DNA of 64,000 bases from Exiguobacterium sp. BMC-KP (lineage in GTDB: Bacteria; Bacillota; Bacilli; Exiguobacteriales; Exiguobacteriaceae). The stretch is taken from the NCBI RefSeq assembly GCF_001275385.1, contig NZ_LGIW01000012.1, positions 1-64,000 on the forward strand. Reading direction: 5' to 3'. This document shows positions 14,158 through 23,078 of this stretch, in pieces. Position numbers and translations under genes: made by a program. Under the pieces are notes generated by a model that was not told the DNA's origin, did no database searches, and was given only the letters and a program-made list of their open reading frames with translations. How positions within the stretch are numbered: the first letter of the stretch is position 1; each line of letters begins with the position of its first letter.

Positions 14158-16047
14158 ATGGCTTATCAAGCAGGTGAATTCGACGTTATCGTCGTCGGAG
14201 CCGGACATGCCGGCATCGAAGCCTCTCTTGCTGCGGCACGAATGGGCTCGAAAACGGTCATGTTGACAATGAATCCCGATATGGTCGGATTCATGTATTG
14301 CAACCCGTCGATCGGTGGTCCTGCAAAAGGGATCGTCGTCCGGGAAATCGATGCGCTCGGTGGGGAAATGGCACGTGCGATCGATGCAACGTATATTCAA
14401 ATGAAAATGTTGAACACGTCTAAAGGTCCTGCGGTGCGTGCACTCCGGGCCCAGGCAGATAAATTCGAATACCAAAATCGAATGAAAAAAGCGCTCGAAG
14501 ATGAACCGAATCTTCTTTTGCGTCAAGCACTCGTCGAGCGGTTATTGATTGATGAAGAAGGACGCTGTGTTGGTGTTGTCACGAACACAGGGGCAGAGTA
14601 CCGAGCAAAAGCGGTCATCATTACAACAGGAACGTTCATGCGCGGAAAAATCATCATCGGTGAATTGTCGTACGAGAGTGGTCCGAACAATCAAATGCCA
14701 TCAATTAATCTATCGAAACATCTTGAAGAACTCGGATTTGAGCTCGCACGTTTCAAGACAGGTACACCACCGCGAATCGACGGGAAAACAATTGATTACT
14801 CGAAGACGGAGATTCAACCAGGTGACGAAGTAGCACTTCCATTTAGTCATGAAACGACTCAGATGATCACGGAACAGATCCCATGCTGGTTGACGTATAC
14901 GACGGAGTATACGCATCAATTGATCGATGCGAACCTGCACCGTTCCCCGATGTTCTCTGGGATGATCAAAGGGACAGGTCCACGTTATTGCCCATCGATC
15001 GAAGATAAGGTCGTCCGGTTCAACGATAAACCGCGTCACCAAATCTTCCTTGAGCCAGAAGGTCGCGATACGGAAGAAGTCTACGTGCAAGGGTTATCAA
15101 CAAGCTTGCCGGAAGATGTCCAACACGATATTCTCCGCTCGATTCCAGGGCTTGAGAATTCAGAAATGATGCGTCCTGGTTATGCGATTGAATACGATGC
15201 TGTCGTTCCGACACAACTCTGGCCAACGCTTGAGACGAAGCGGGTTCCTGGTTTGTTCACAGCGGGTCAAATCAACGGAACAAGTGGTTATGAGGAAGCT
15301 GCGGGACAAGGAATCATGGCAGGGATCAATGCCGGATTACAAGTCCAAGGCAAAGATCCACTTATCTTGTCACGTTCACAAGGCTATATCGGCGTCATGA
15401 TTGACGATCTCGTCACGAAAGGTACGAACGAACCATACCGTCTCTTGACGTCACGTGCCGAATACCGATTGTTACTCCGTCATGATAATGCGGATCTTCG
15501 TCTATCAGAAATCGGACATGAACTCGGATTGATTTCGGACGAGCGCCAAGCGAAGTTGCTTGATAAACAGGAGCAAATCAGTCTTGAGATGAAACGTCTT
15601 GAGAAAGTCGTCATCAAAGCGACACCAGATGTGAATGCACAGCTAGAAGCGATTGGTGCGTCACCACTCAAAGAAGCTCTCCATGCCATTACGTTGTTGA
15701 AACGTCCAGAAATCACGTACGCGATGATCGCGCAAATGACGCCACCGGAAACACCTCTGTCTGCAGAAGCAGCGGAACAAGTCGAAATCCAAGTCAAATA
15801 TGCCGGCTACATCGATAAACAACTCGATCAAGTCGAAAAAATGATGCGGATGGAGCAAAAACGGATTCCGGATCGTCTCGATTACGATGCGATCAGCGGA
15901 TTAGCGATTGAAGCGAAACAAAAACTAAACCAAGTGCGTCCGCTCTCGATCGGACAAGCATCCCGGATCTCAGGGGTTAACCCGTCTGATATCTCGATTC
16001 TGCTTGTCTATATCGAGCAAGGCCAATACGCATTGACTGCGGAGTGA
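14158..16047 (+). CDS. mnmG: tRNA uridine-5-carboxymethylaminomethyl modification enzyme MnmG
   Basis: A 629-residue FAD- and NADH-using partner of MnmE in wobble-uridine modification. The FAD-binding Rossmann motif [17 protein letters not shown] is at about residues 16-32, followed by the family hallmarks [11 protein letters not shown] and, in the second half, [14 protein letters not shown]. Standard length. Start ATG after AAGGAGGAACC. It overlaps the beginning of the rsmG frame, consistent with one operon. Confidence 0.98.
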   Translation: MAYQAGEFDVIVVGAGHAGIEASLAAARMGSKTVMLTMNPDMVGFMYCNPSIGGPAKGIVVREIDALGGEMARAIDATYIQMKMLNTSKGPAVRALRAQADKFEYQNRMKKALEDEPNLLLRQALVERLLIDEEGRCVGVVTNTGAEYRAKAVIITTGTFMRGKIIIGELSYESGPNNQMPSINLSKHLEELGFELARFKTGTPPRIDGKTIDYSKTEIQPGDEVALPFSHETTQMITEQIPCWLTYTTEYTHQLIDANLHRSPMFSGMIKGTGPRYCPSIEDKVVRFNDKPRHQIFLEPEGRDTEEVYVQGLSTSLPEDVQHDILRSIPGLENSEMMRPGYAIEYDAVVPTQLWPTLETKRVPGLFTAGQINGTSGYEEAAGQGIMAGINAGLQVQGKDPLILSRSQGYIGVMIDDLVTKGTNEPYRLLTSRAEYRLLLRHDNADLRLSEIGHELGLISDERQAKLLDKQEQISLEMKRLEKVVIKATPDVNAQLEAIGASPLKEALHAITLLKRPEITYAMIAQMTPPETPLSAEAAEQVEIQVKYAGYIDKQLDQVEKMMRMEQKRIPDRLDYDAISGLAIEAKQKLNQVRPLSIGQASRISGVNPSDISILLVYIEQGQYALTAE

Positions 16048-16052
16048 ACGAG

Positions 16053-16769
16053 ATGAACCAACAGCAATTCGTAACAGCATTGGCAGCACAGGGACTTGAG
16101 GTCTCAGAACATCAATTGCAGCAATTTAAACGATATTATGAACTGCTCGTCGAGTGGAATGAAAAGATGAACCTAACGGCGATCACGGATGAAGAAGATG
16201 TGTATCTCAAGCACTTCTATGATTCGATCACAGCAGCTTTCTATTTTGATTTCACGACAGTCACGACAGTGTGTGATGTCGGAGCGGGCGCTGGTTTCCC
16301 AAGTCTGCCGATCAAAATCATGTTCCCGCATCTCCAAGTAACGATCGTCGATTCACTCAATAAACGAATCGGCTTCTTGAATCATTTGGCGACGGAACTC
16401 GGACTTGAAGGTGTGGCATTCCATCATGGACGCGCCGAGGAGTTCGGTAAAAACAAACAGTTCCGAGAACGGTTCGACGTCGTGACAGCACGTGCTGTTG
16501 CTCGGATGTCCGTTCTAGCGGAATATTGCTTACCACTTGCAAAAGTCGGTGGACAATTCGTTGCCTTGAAGGCAGCGAAAGTCAGTGAAGAGCTCGAGGA
16601 TGGTGCAATTGCCTTAAAAGTACTCGGTGGGAATTTACGGGAAAGTTTCCAGTTCCAATTGCCAGGCGAGGAAAGTGAGCGTAATATCGTTATTGTAGAT
16701 AAAAAACGAACAACACCCGGGAAATATCCGCGTAAAGCGGGAACGCCTGCAAAAGATCCATTAAGCTAA
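16053..16769 (+). CDS. rsmG: 16S rRNA (guanine-N7)-methyltransferase RsmG
   Basis: A 238-residue S-adenosylmethionine-dependent methyltransferase for 16S rRNA G527. Motifs: [13 protein letters not shown] and the SAM-binding [14 protein letters not shown] (about 78-91), then VTARAVARM. The ATG at 16053 sits after GGAG inside the end of mnmG, giving near-overlap and coupling. The basic C-terminal segment [21 protein letters not shown] is the typical ending. It is followed by a parS site and noc. Confidence 0.97.
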   Translation: MNQQQFVTALAAQGLEVSEHQLQQFKRYYELLVEWNEKMNLTAITDEEDVYLKHFYDSITAAFYFDFTTVTTVCDVGAGAGFPSLPIKIMFPHLQVTIVDSLNKRIGFLNHLATELGLEGVAFHHGRAEEFGKNKQFRERFDVVTARAVARMSVLAEYCLPLAKVGGQFVALKAAKVSEELEDGAIALKVLGGNLRESFQFQLPGEESERNIVIVDKKRTTPGKYPRKAGTPAKDPLS

Positions 16770-16773
16770 ACAC

Positions 16774-16789
16774 CGTTTCACGTGAAACG
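16774..16789. other. parS site between rsmG and noc
   Basis: CGTTTCACGTGAAACG, a perfect palindrome matching parS TGTTTCACGTGAAACA at 14 of 16 positions; only the outermost bases differ. It does not fit the Noc-binding site, whose centre is CCCGGG rather than CACGTG. A likely ParB nucleation site next to its own gene. Confidence 0.88.
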
Positions 16790-16817
16790 ATGACTGATAA
16801 AGGTGAGGTGCGCCAAC

Positions 16818-17660
16818 GTGAGAAATGCATTTGCCAAGCTGCTCGGTAAGGGAGGACAACCTGCTGCGATCGAGCTTGATCCACAAGAGACGGTTCAGGA
16901 ATTACCATTGACAGAACTTGTCGCGAACCAGTTCCAACCACGGACAGTGTTTGATGGGGACCGAATTGAAGAGCTAGCCGTTACGATCGCAGAGCATGGT
17001 TTACTCCAGCCGATCGTCGTTCGAAAACAAGGAACAGGATACGAAATCATTGCTGGAGAACGACGGTATCGAGCAGTGCGCTCGCTTGGTTGGGAAACGA
17101 TTCCTGCCATCGTCAAAGAGATGACGGACGAGACGACTGCTTCACTAGCATTGATTGAAAATCTGCAACGCGAAGATTTGACACCAATCGAAGAAGCAGA
17201 AGCTTATGAGCGCTTGCTTGTGTTACAAGAGATCACGCAAGAAATGTTAGCTCGTAAGCTCGGACGTAGTCAATCGACGATTGCCAACAAGTTGCGTTTG
17301 CTTCGATTGCCAACGGATGTCCGTGAAGCATTAAAGCAACGGACGATCACGGAACGTCATGCCCGTGCGCTGTTACCGCTCAAAGATGAAGCGTTACAAG
17401 TAACGGTACTCGCTGAAATTCTCGAACGGGAGTGGAACGTCAAAGAGACGGAGCGTCGCGTGGAACGATTGATGACACCACAGCCACCGAAGAAAAAACG
17501 TCATAAGAGTTTTGCGCGGGATACACGAATTGCCTTAAACACACTTCGTGATTCCGTTGATATGATTGAGCAGACTGGATTGACGATCGAAAAAGAAGAA
17601 GTCGATTGCGAAGAATATGTAGAGGTGCGAATTCGCATCGTGAAGGCACGTCCGGAATAA
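16818..17660 (+). CDS. noc: Nucleoid occlusion protein Noc
   Basis: A 280-residue ParB-family CTPase that binds its own DNA sites and the membrane, keeping the division ring off the nucleoid. It has a short N-terminal amphipathic segment (MRNAFAKLLGKGG) like the membrane-binding helix of Bacillus Noc, the CTP-pocket motif GERRYR, a central helix-turn-helix (LARKLGRSQSTIANKLRLL) and a C-terminal dimerisation part. The segment KSFARDTRIALNTLRDSVDM is more like Noc than Spo0J. I chose the GTG at 16818 after AAGGTGAGG; GTG at 16803 is possible. Confidence 0.92.
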   Translation: MRNAFAKLLGKGGQPAAIELDPQETVQELPLTELVANQFQPRTVFDGDRIEELAVTIAEHGLLQPIVVRKQGTGYEIIAGERRYRAVRSLGWETIPAIVKEMTDETTASLALIENLQREDLTPIEEAEAYERLLVLQEITQEMLARKLGRSQSTIANKLRLLRLPTDVREALKQRTITERHARALLPLKDEALQVTVLAEILEREWNVKETERRVERLMTPQPPKKKRHKSFARDTRIALNTLRDSVDMIEQTGLTIEKEEVDCEEYVEVRIRIVKARPE

Positions 17661-17698
17661 GCGGTCGTGCCTTCCGCTACGTTTAGGAGAGAAGGCAA

Positions 17699-18463
17699 GT
17701 GAACGAATTACCTATTCGGGCGATTCGCCCGAATCCGACTCAACCTCGGAAACGATTCAATGAAAAAGCATTAGAAGAGTTAGCCCAATCGCTAGTCCGG
17801 CACGGGATGATTCAACCGATCGTTGTCCGACCGCGTGATGGTTACTATGAGATCATCGCCGGCGAACGGCGTTATCAGGCGGCGAGTCGCGCAGGACTTA
17901 AACGTGTACCGGTTCTTGTGATCGAAGCAGACGAGACACGCATGATGGAACTCGCACTGATTGAAAATATCCAGCGGGCGGATTTATCGGCGATTGAAGA
18001 GGCGATGGCCTATGCAGAGATGATCGAGGAATTCGGCATCACGCAAGCACAGCTTGCGGAGCGTGTCGGCAAAAGTCGTTCGCACATTACGAACAGTCTT
18101 CGGTTACTGCAATTACCGCTCCTCGTTCAACAAGCTGTGATGGACGAACGGTTATCGATGGGGCACGCCCGCGCGCTCCTGTCATTAAAGCATCCGAAGA
18201 AGATCGAGCAGATGGCGGAACGTGTCATGGCTGAGAACTGGAATGTCCGTCGGTTGGAGCAGGCACTTCGGGAGCGGAAGGAATCGGTCCGTCCGCAGCA
18301 GGCGACGGCCGTTCAATTCGTCGAAGAATCACTTCGAGAAAAGTACGGTGCGACGGTCCGGATTAAACAAGGGAAACAGTCAGGGAAACTGGAGATCGAT
18401 TTTGTAGATGAAGACGATCTCAACCGATTGCTCGACTTGTTATTGCCCGAATTAGATCAATAA
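17699..18463 (+). CDS. parB: Chromosome partitioning protein ParB/Spo0J, N-terminally short
   Basis: A 254-residue CTP-dependent DNA clamp that loads at parS and recruits condensin. It has GERRYQA (CTP motif), the helix-turn-helix LAERVGKSRSHITNSLRLLQL and a C-terminal dimerisation region. It begins MNELPIRAIRPNPTQPRKRF. The usual N-terminal peptide (LGKGINALF-like, with the basic residue that stimulates ParA) is missing, and no parA/soj lies between noc and parB. Only 38 bases separate the two genes, and the start GTG follows GGAGAGAAGGC. Segregation probably depends on ParB-condensin rather than ParA here. Confidence 0.93.
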   Translation: MNELPIRAIRPNPTQPRKRFNEKALEELAQSLVRHGMIQPIVVRPRDGYYEIIAGERRYQAASRAGLKRVPVLVIEADETRMMELALIENIQRADLSAIEEAMAYAEMIEEFGITQAQLAERVGKSRSHITNSLRLLQLPLLVQQAVMDERLSMGHARALLSLKHPKKIEQMAERVMAENWNVRRLEQALRERKESVRPQQATAVQFVEESLREKYGATVRIKQGKQSGKLEIDFVDEDDLNRLLDLLLPELDQ

Positions 18464-18497
18464 AAAGAAGCGATCCGGTGACGGTTCGCTTCTTTTT
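18462..18497. terminator. Bidirectional terminator between parB and yyaC
   Basis: AAAAAGAAGCGATCCG, loop GTGA, then CGGTTCGCTTCTTTTT. U runs on both strands serve the convergent genes. Confidence 0.88.
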
Positions 18498-18499
18498 GA

Positions 18500-19117
18500 T
18501 TACATCGAACGCGGTGTAAAGGAAATCGTCGTCCGTGTGGATTCAGCGGATAGTTTCGCATCAAGTAAGTGGAAACTGTTCGCGACAAGTTCTGCTAATT
18601 CATAAACGAGATGTAGGCGTGTATTCTGGAGAATCATCATCTCCATGAACCCACTGACGTTGACGACAGCCTTAATGTTGAAATCACCGACCGCGGGTAA
18701 TTCTTTTTGGACGCCAGCTCCTGGTGCAAGTGGACCTTCTGAGAAGAAGACATGTCCGACGCTTGAAAGTCGACCGAGACACGCATCGATCGCAATGACG
18801 AGTGGCCGGTAATGTGTCGTTTGGATCGAGTGAATCGTTTCAGCGAGATTGAGTGCATGGACAGGTTTAGCGAGTGTGCCGTAGACGTGGAGATGAGCAG
18901 GTGCTTGTTTTTCAAGAAATGTCCCGACGAGTGGACCGAGCGAGTCGCCCGTCGAACGATCAGAACCAATACAGACGAGTACGATCGGACGTTTTTCTTG
19001 GACAGCGGAGACTTGTTCGAATAGTTGTTCGGCTAAGCGTTCTTTCGCGAACGGTTCCGTATATTCTAAAAAGAAAGAATAGGGCTTGGGCTCGTGCGAA
19101 TGAAAGCGGAAATTCAT
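18500..19117 (-). CDS. yyaC: YyaC-like protein (DUF1256, GPR-protease-like)
   Basis: 205 residues, the same length as Bacillus YyaC, a protein related to the germination protease fold whose role is unsettled. The core VLVCIGSDRSTGDSLGPLVG and a later VIAIDACLG fit the family. I chose the ATG at 19117, after AGAAAGGAT; a longer open frame upstream has no ribosome-binding site. It lies next to parB, as in sporeformers. This may be a non-sporulating lineage, in which case the gene points to a non-sporulation role or a relic. Confidence 0.88.
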   Translation of the reverse strand: MNFRFHSHEPKPYSFFLEYTEPFAKERLAEQLFEQVSAVQEKRPIVLVCIGSDRSTGDSLGPLVGTFLEKQAPAHLHVYGTLAKPVHALNLAETIHSIQTTHYRPLVIAIDACLGRLSSVGHVFFSEGPLAPGAGVQKELPAVGDFNIKAVVNVSGFMEMMILQNTRLHLVYELAELVANSFHLLDAKLSAESTRTTISFTPRSM

Positions 19118-19238
19118 CGAAATCATCCTTTCTTCTCTTGGTGTCGGTGTCGTGGTGGGTTGGCAAGAGTGAAGGGTTCTTAGATGATTTTCCTTTCCCG
19201 GTTTTTCCAAAAATCTAACGTCAAAATCGGCTCTTTGG

Positions 19239-19266
19239 TTGAAACTCAACTAAAATCACGTATACT
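19239..19266 (+). promoter_or_regulatory. Promoter of the mscS-like gene
   Basis: TTGAAA (19239-19244), a 16-base spacer, TATACT (19261-19266), about 35 bases before the start codon. Confidence 0.6.
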
Positions 19267-19300
19267 GTCGTAATAGAGAGAACAAGAAAGGATGGAGAGA

Positions 19301-20230
19301 ATGGCTACCAATCAAGATGTACAAGAATCCGTCGCCCAAGTCGATAAACTAATCAATCAAGTAATGGATGCGGATATGTGGATTCGTTTTGGGATGAAAC
19401 TACTGATTGCGCTCATCATCATCGCGGCGTTCTATGTATTAACGCGCGTTTTGACTGGGGCAGTCTCACGTCTCTTTACGATTAGGAAAATCAATGAACA
19501 GGACTATTTGGCGCAACGTCAGAACGAGACCCTGCTGAAGCTGCTCCAAAATGCAATCCGTTATGTGCTTGGAATCGTCATGTTGTTGACGGTACTCAGT
19601 CAATTCGGAATCAATATCACCGGTCTTGTCGCCAGTGCCGGAATCGCCGGTCTTGCGATTTCGTTCGGTGCGAAGAACTTAGTGCAAGATATCATTACCG
19701 GAGCGTTCATCATCTTCGAACGGCAGTTTAAAGTCGGAGATTATGTACGCGTCGGTGTGATCGAAGGTGTCGTAACGGAACTCGGGATTCGGACGACGAA
19801 ATTAAAAGGACTCAATGGTGAGATCCACATCATCCCGAACGGTCAGATTTTGCAAGTCACGAACTATTCGGTCGACAACAGCTTTGCGCTCGTTGATGTT
19901 CAAGTCTCATATGACGAAGATCTCGAACGTGTCGAACAAGTCTTGCATGAGATTGCGGACCGGACGACGAAGAAGTATATCGATATGTTCGTCGAACCGA
20001 TTCAAATGCTCGGCGTCCAGACGCTTGGTCCTTCTGAAGTTGTCTATCGTTTGATGGCAGAAGTACCACCGATGCAGCATTTCCAAGCGGGTCGTCTCAT
20101 TCGTAAGGAATTGAAGCAAGGACTAGAAGAAGAGAACATCAAGATCCCGTATCCACGGATGGTCATGATGAATCCAGAACAAAAGAATGGTGGACAGACT
20201 GATGATTCCAAAAACGTATCAACTCCATGA
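19301..20230 (+). CDS. Small-conductance mechanosensitive channel (MscS family)
   Basis: 309 residues. MscS channels open on hypo-osmotic shock. Hydrophobic helices at about 30-50 and 85-105, then the pore-lining segment GLVASAGIAGLAISFGAKNL, which continues into QDIITGAFIIFERQFKVGD, the family signature. A cytoplasmic beta and alpha-beta domain follows. The ATG at 19301 follows GGATGGAG; an ATG nine bases upstream is also in frame. MscS between yyaC and ychF is a known arrangement in some Bacillales. It overlaps the start of yyzM. Confidence 0.93.
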   Translation: MATNQDVQESVAQVDKLINQVMDADMWIRFGMKLLIALIIIAAFYVLTRVLTGAVSRLFTIRKINEQDYLAQRQNETLLKLLQNAIRYVLGIVMLLTVLSQFGINITGLVASAGIAGLAISFGAKNLVQDIITGAFIIFERQFKVGDYVRVGVIEGVVTELGIRTTKLKGLNGEIHIIPNGQILQVTNYSVDNSFALVDVQVSYDEDLERVEQVLHEIADRTTKKYIDMFVEPIQMLGVQTLGPSEVVYRLMAEVPPMQHFQAGRLIRKELKQGLEEENIKIPYPRMVMMNPEQKNGGQTDDSKNVSTP

Positions 20231-20390
20231 TTATGTTGAGATGAAGAAGCAGCATCCATGTGGTACGAACCGATGGCAAATCATCCGGGTCGGCATGGAT
20301 ATCCGAATCAAATGTCAAGGTTGTGGGGCGAGCATCTTGATGCCGCGACGTGATTTTGATAAACGGTTGAAAAAAGTCTTACCAGAGTGA
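20202..20390 (+). CDS. yyzM: DUF951 zinc-ribbon-like small protein YyzM
   Basis: A 62-residue protein with the DUF951 pattern: HDYVEMKKQHPCG, then IKCQGCGASILMPR. Three cysteines (HPCG and CQGC) could bind metal. Its function is not known. The ATG at 20202 lies within the end of the mscS-like gene after a GGTGG site, so it is coupled to that gene. It is conserved upstream of ychF in Bacillales. Confidence 0.88.
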   Translation: MIPKTYQLHDYVEMKKQHPCGTNRWQIIRVGMDIRIKCQGCGASILMPRRDFDKRLKKVLPE

Positions 20391-20393
20391 CGA

Positions 20394-20430
20394 AAAGCGG
20401 ATCTGATCTTTGTGATCAGATTCGCTTTTT
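20394..20430 (+). terminator. Terminator after yyzM
   Basis: AAAGCGGATCTGATC, loop TTTGT, GATCAGATTCGCTTTTT: a long stem followed by a T run. Confidence 0.88.
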
Positions 20431-20497
20431 GATTGTCTTTTGTAAGTCGAGCAGTTGCTTTCGTTTAAGGTGTGATTAAAAAAGACGGTCGAGCTCC

Positions 20498-20526
20498 TTG
20501 CTTAAAAAAATTGAACTATCTATAAT
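20498..20526 (+). promoter_or_regulatory. Sigma-A promoter of ychF
   Basis: TTGCTT (20498-20503), a 17-base spacer, TATAAT (20521-20526), about 92 bases ahead of the ychF start. Confidence 0.75.
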
Positions 20527-20618
20527 TGTGAAAGATGTGCTGACGTGGTGTAATCATTCTACCCACTGCGGCCGCTAGCACGGATTTCCTAGGAAATACC
20601 GAAAAGGAGGAATTCCAA

Positions 20619-21719
20619 GTGGGATTAACAGCAGGAATCGTTGGCTTACCAAACGTAGGAAAATCAACACTTTTTAACGCCATCACACAAGCAGGTGTAG
20701 AGGCGGCGAACTACCCGTTCGCAACAATTGACCCGAACGTCGGTGTCGTTGAAGTACCAGATGCACGTCTTCGGAAATTGACGGAACTCGTCAACCCGAA
20801 AAAGACGATCCCGACAGCATTCGAATTCACGGATATCGCTGGTATCGTAAAAGGAGCATCAAAAGGGGAAGGGCTCGGAAATAAATTCCTCGCGAACATT
20901 CGTGAAGTAGATGCGATCTGTCAGGTCGTCCGTTGTTTCATTGACGAAAACATCACACACGTTTCAGGAAAAGTCTCACCGATCGATGATATCGAGACGA
21001 TCAACCTCGAATTGATCCTTGCTGACCTCGAGCAGGTTGAAAAACGGATCCAGCGCGTTCAAAAACAAGTTAAGTCGCGCGATAAAAACGCAGCGGCTGA
21101 ACTCGAAGCACTTGAAATCGTGTTGGCATTGCTCGAAGACGAGAAACCAGCACGTCTCGCTGAATTGAACGAAGATCAAGCAGCAATCGTCAAACACTTC
21201 CAGTTGTTGACGATGAAACCGATGCTTTACGTCGCAAACGTCGGCGAAGATGAAGTCGCAGATGCGGACAGTAACGAGAACGTTCGTCTTGTTCGTGAGT
21301 TCGCAGCTAAAGAAGGTGCAGAAGTCATCGTCATCTGTGCACGCATCGAAGAAGAGATTGCGGAGCTTGAGCCAGAAGAACGTCAAGAGTTCCTCGTCGA
21401 TCTCGGAATCGAAGAGTCAGGTCTTGATCAATTGATCCATACTGCTTACAGCACGCTTGGTCTTGCGACATACTTCACAGCAGGGGAAAAAGAAGTACGC
21501 GCTTGGACATTCAAAAAAGGCATGAAGGCTCCACAATGTGCGGGTGTCATCCACTCGGACTTCGAACGTGGATTCATCCGTGCAGAAGTCGTCGCGTATG
21601 ACGATTTAGCAGCTGCAGGTAACATGACGACAGTCAAGGAACAAGGACGTTACCGTTCAGAAGGTAAGGAATATGTCTTCCAAGACGGCGATGTCGTCAC
21701 ATTCCGCTTCAACGTCTAA
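20619..21719 (+). CDS. ychF: Redox-regulated ATPase YchF (OBG family)
   Basis: 366 residues, an Obg-family P-loop protein that prefers ATP to GTP and associates with ribosomes and stress responses. [18 protein letters not shown] at the N-terminus, then [19 protein letters not shown], a central coiled-coil (about 120-200) and a C-terminal TGS-like domain ([20 protein letters not shown]). It starts with GTG after AAAGGAGGAATT. It precedes rpsF as in other Bacillales. Confidence 0.97.
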   Translation: MGLTAGIVGLPNVGKSTLFNAITQAGVEAANYPFATIDPNVGVVEVPDARLRKLTELVNPKKTIPTAFEFTDIAGIVKGASKGEGLGNKFLANIREVDAICQVVRCFIDENITHVSGKVSPIDDIETINLELILADLEQVEKRIQRVQKQVKSRDKNAAAELEALEIVLALLEDEKPARLAELNEDQAAIVKHFQLLTMKPMLYVANVGEDEVADADSNENVRLVREFAAKEGAEVIVICARIEEEIAELEPEERQEFLVDLGIEESGLDQLIHTAYSTLGLATYFTAGEKEVRAWTFKKGMKAPQCAGVIHSDFERGFIRAEVVAYDDLAAAGNMTTVKEQGRYRSEGKEYVFQDGDVVTFRFNV

Positions 21720-21736
21720 TCGAAAACGAATCGTTA

Positions 21737-21765
21737 TTGCATAAAGCAAAATACTTTGGTAGTAT
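21737..21765 (+). promoter_or_regulatory. Promoter of the rpsF-ssb-rpsR operon
   Basis: TTGCAT (21737-21742), a 17-base spacer, TAGTAT (21760-21765), leaving a leader of roughly 70 bases before rpsF. Confidence 0.65.
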
Positions 21766-21789
21766 TAATGAATGTGAGTAATGAATTAT

Positions 21790-21836
21790 TGCTCCTTGCT
21801 CGAACATTCGAGCCGCCAGTCCAAGAGGAGGTGACA
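21790..21836 (+). promoter_or_regulatory. Candidate S6:S18 autoregulatory leader
   Basis: The rpsF leader contains the hairpin GCTCGA-ACAT-TCGAGC (21798-21813), followed directly by CGCC just before the ribosome-binding site. S6:S18-binding leaders upstream of rpsF carry a similar hairpin with a C-rich conserved motif, so feedback by the S6:S18 complex is plausible. The match is by eye only. Confidence 0.4.
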
Positions 21837-21839
21837 GAT

Positions 21840-22127
21840 ATGCGTAAATACGAAGTACTTTACATCATCCGTCCGGAACTTGATGAGGAAGCACGCAAAG
21901 CAACAGTGGAGCGTTTTAACAAAGTCCTCACTGATAACGGTGGTACAGTTGATAAAACAACTGAAATGGGTAAACGTCGTTTCGCTTACGAAATCAATGA
22001 TATGCGTGAAGGGTTCTACGTTCTTCTTAACGTTTCTGCTGAACCAGCAGCTACAAAAGAACTTGACCGTCTCATGAAGATCAGTGACGATATCGTTCGC
22101 TTAATGATCACAAAAGACGAGAAATAA
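21840..22127 (+). CDS. rpsF: 30S ribosomal protein S6
   Basis: 95 residues beginning [19 protein letters not shown]6 binds S18 on the 30S platform. The true start is the ATG at 21840 after GAGGAGGTGACAG; a longer upstream frame has no ribosome-binding site. First gene of the rpsF-ssb-rpsR operon. Confidence 0.98.
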   Translation: MRKYEVLYIIRPELDEEARKATVERFNKVLTDNGGTVDKTTEMGKRRFAYEINDMREGFYVLLNVSAEPAATKELDRLMKISDDIVRLMITKDEK

Positions 22128-22150
22128 GCTGAAACAGGAGAGTGATTCTG

Positions 22151-22669
22151 ATGATTAACCGCGTCGTTTTAGTCGGTCGGTTAACTCGTGACCCGGAAAT
22201 GCGTTATACGCAGAGCGGGATTGCGGTAACGCGATTCACACTCGCATGTGACCGTCCTTTCACAGGGCAAGATGGGAAGCGAGAAGCTGATTTCATCGAT
22301 TGCGTCGTTTGGCGCAAGCAAGCAGAGAACGTTGCTCAGTATTTGAAGAAGGGTAGTCTTGCTGGTGTAGAGGGTCGCCTCCAGATTAGCAGCTACGACG
22401 ATAAAGAAGGGCAACGCCGTTACCGTGCGGAAGTCGTCGCTGATAGCGTCCGCTTCCTTGAGTCACGTAACGCGAGCCGTTCATCGGATGGTAGCGAAGG
22501 CTACGCTTCATCTACTGGTGGAAACGGGAATGCTGCAGGATGGGGTTCACAGCAACAGCAGAACAACTCTTCCTCGCCAGCACCCGCTTCATCGAATTCG
22601 GGCTTCGGCGCTGATCCGTTCAGCGGCGGTAGTTCGATCGACCTTTCAGATGACGATCTCCCGTTCTAA
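22151..22669 (+). CDS. ssb: Single-stranded DNA-binding protein SSB
   Basis: 172 residues. N-terminal OB fold ([20 protein letters not shown], then [21 protein letters not shown]). A long low-complexity glycine/serine/glutamine linker follows at about 110-160. The acidic C-terminal tip DDDLPF recruits replication and repair partners. ATG at 22151 after CAGGAGAG. Confidence 0.98.
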   Translation: MINRVVLVGRLTRDPEMRYTQSGIAVTRFTLACDRPFTGQDGKREADFIDCVVWRKQAENVAQYLKKGSLAGVEGRLQISSYDDKEGQRRYRAEVVADSVRFLESRNASRSSDGSEGYASSTGGNGNAAGWGSQQQQNNSSSPAPASSNSGFGADPFSGGSSIDLSDDDLPF

Positions 22670-22713
22670 GGAAATCTTCCTGAAAAATTTAACTTAAAAA
22701 GGAGGTTAATCAC

Positions 22714-22944
22714 ATGGCACGTCGTCCAGGTGGAAAACGTCGTCGTAAAGTATGTTACTTCACGTCGAACCACATCACTCATATCGATTATAAAGACGTA
22801 GAACTTCTCAAACGTTTCATTTCGGAACGCGGTAAGATTCTTCCACGTCGTGTGACTGGTACTTCAGCGAAATACCAACGTCCACTTACAATCGCAATCA
22901 AACGCGCACGTCAAATGGCTTTAATCCCATACGTGGCTGACTGA
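22714..22944 (+). CDS. rpsR: 30S ribosomal protein S18
   Basis: 76 residues, beginning [19 protein letters not shown] and containing [21 protein letters not shown], the S18 signature. Strong AAAGGAGGT ribosome-binding site. Last gene of the operon, followed by a terminator. The single cysteine near residue 14 appears in a CYF context. Confidence 0.98.
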   Translation: MARRPGGKRRRKVCYFTSNHITHIDYKDVELLKRFISERGKILPRRVTGTSAKYQRPLTIAIKRARQMALIPYVAD

Positions 22945-22950
22945 TTTCGT

Positions 22951-22987
22951 AGCACCATCCTCATACGTGAGGGTGGTGCTTTTTTTC
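22951..22987 (+). terminator. Terminator of the rpsF-ssb-rpsR operon
   Basis: Perfect 13-base-pair stem AGCACCATCCTCA / TGAGGGTGGTGCT with a TACG tetraloop, then seven T residues. Confidence 0.93.
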
Positions 22988-23078
22988 GCTTCTCTTTCAT
23001 CCCCTCCTGCTTTTCGGTTATAATAAACAAGTTACTAAAAATTTAAATGAACCCTATAGAGCATAGAAGGAGGACACG

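Noticed and set aside
16803-16817. Upstream GTG as start for noc
   Set aside because: The ribosome-binding site overlaps it; GTG at 16818 has proper spacing and gives the usual Noc N-terminus.
20566-20616. Cluster of restriction-site-like palindromes (GCGGCCGC, GCTAGC, CCTAGG, GGAATTCC) ahead of ychF, looking like a cloning linker
   Set aside because: All lie in the normal ychF leader just before its ribosome-binding site, with no vector sequence or break; most likely chance.
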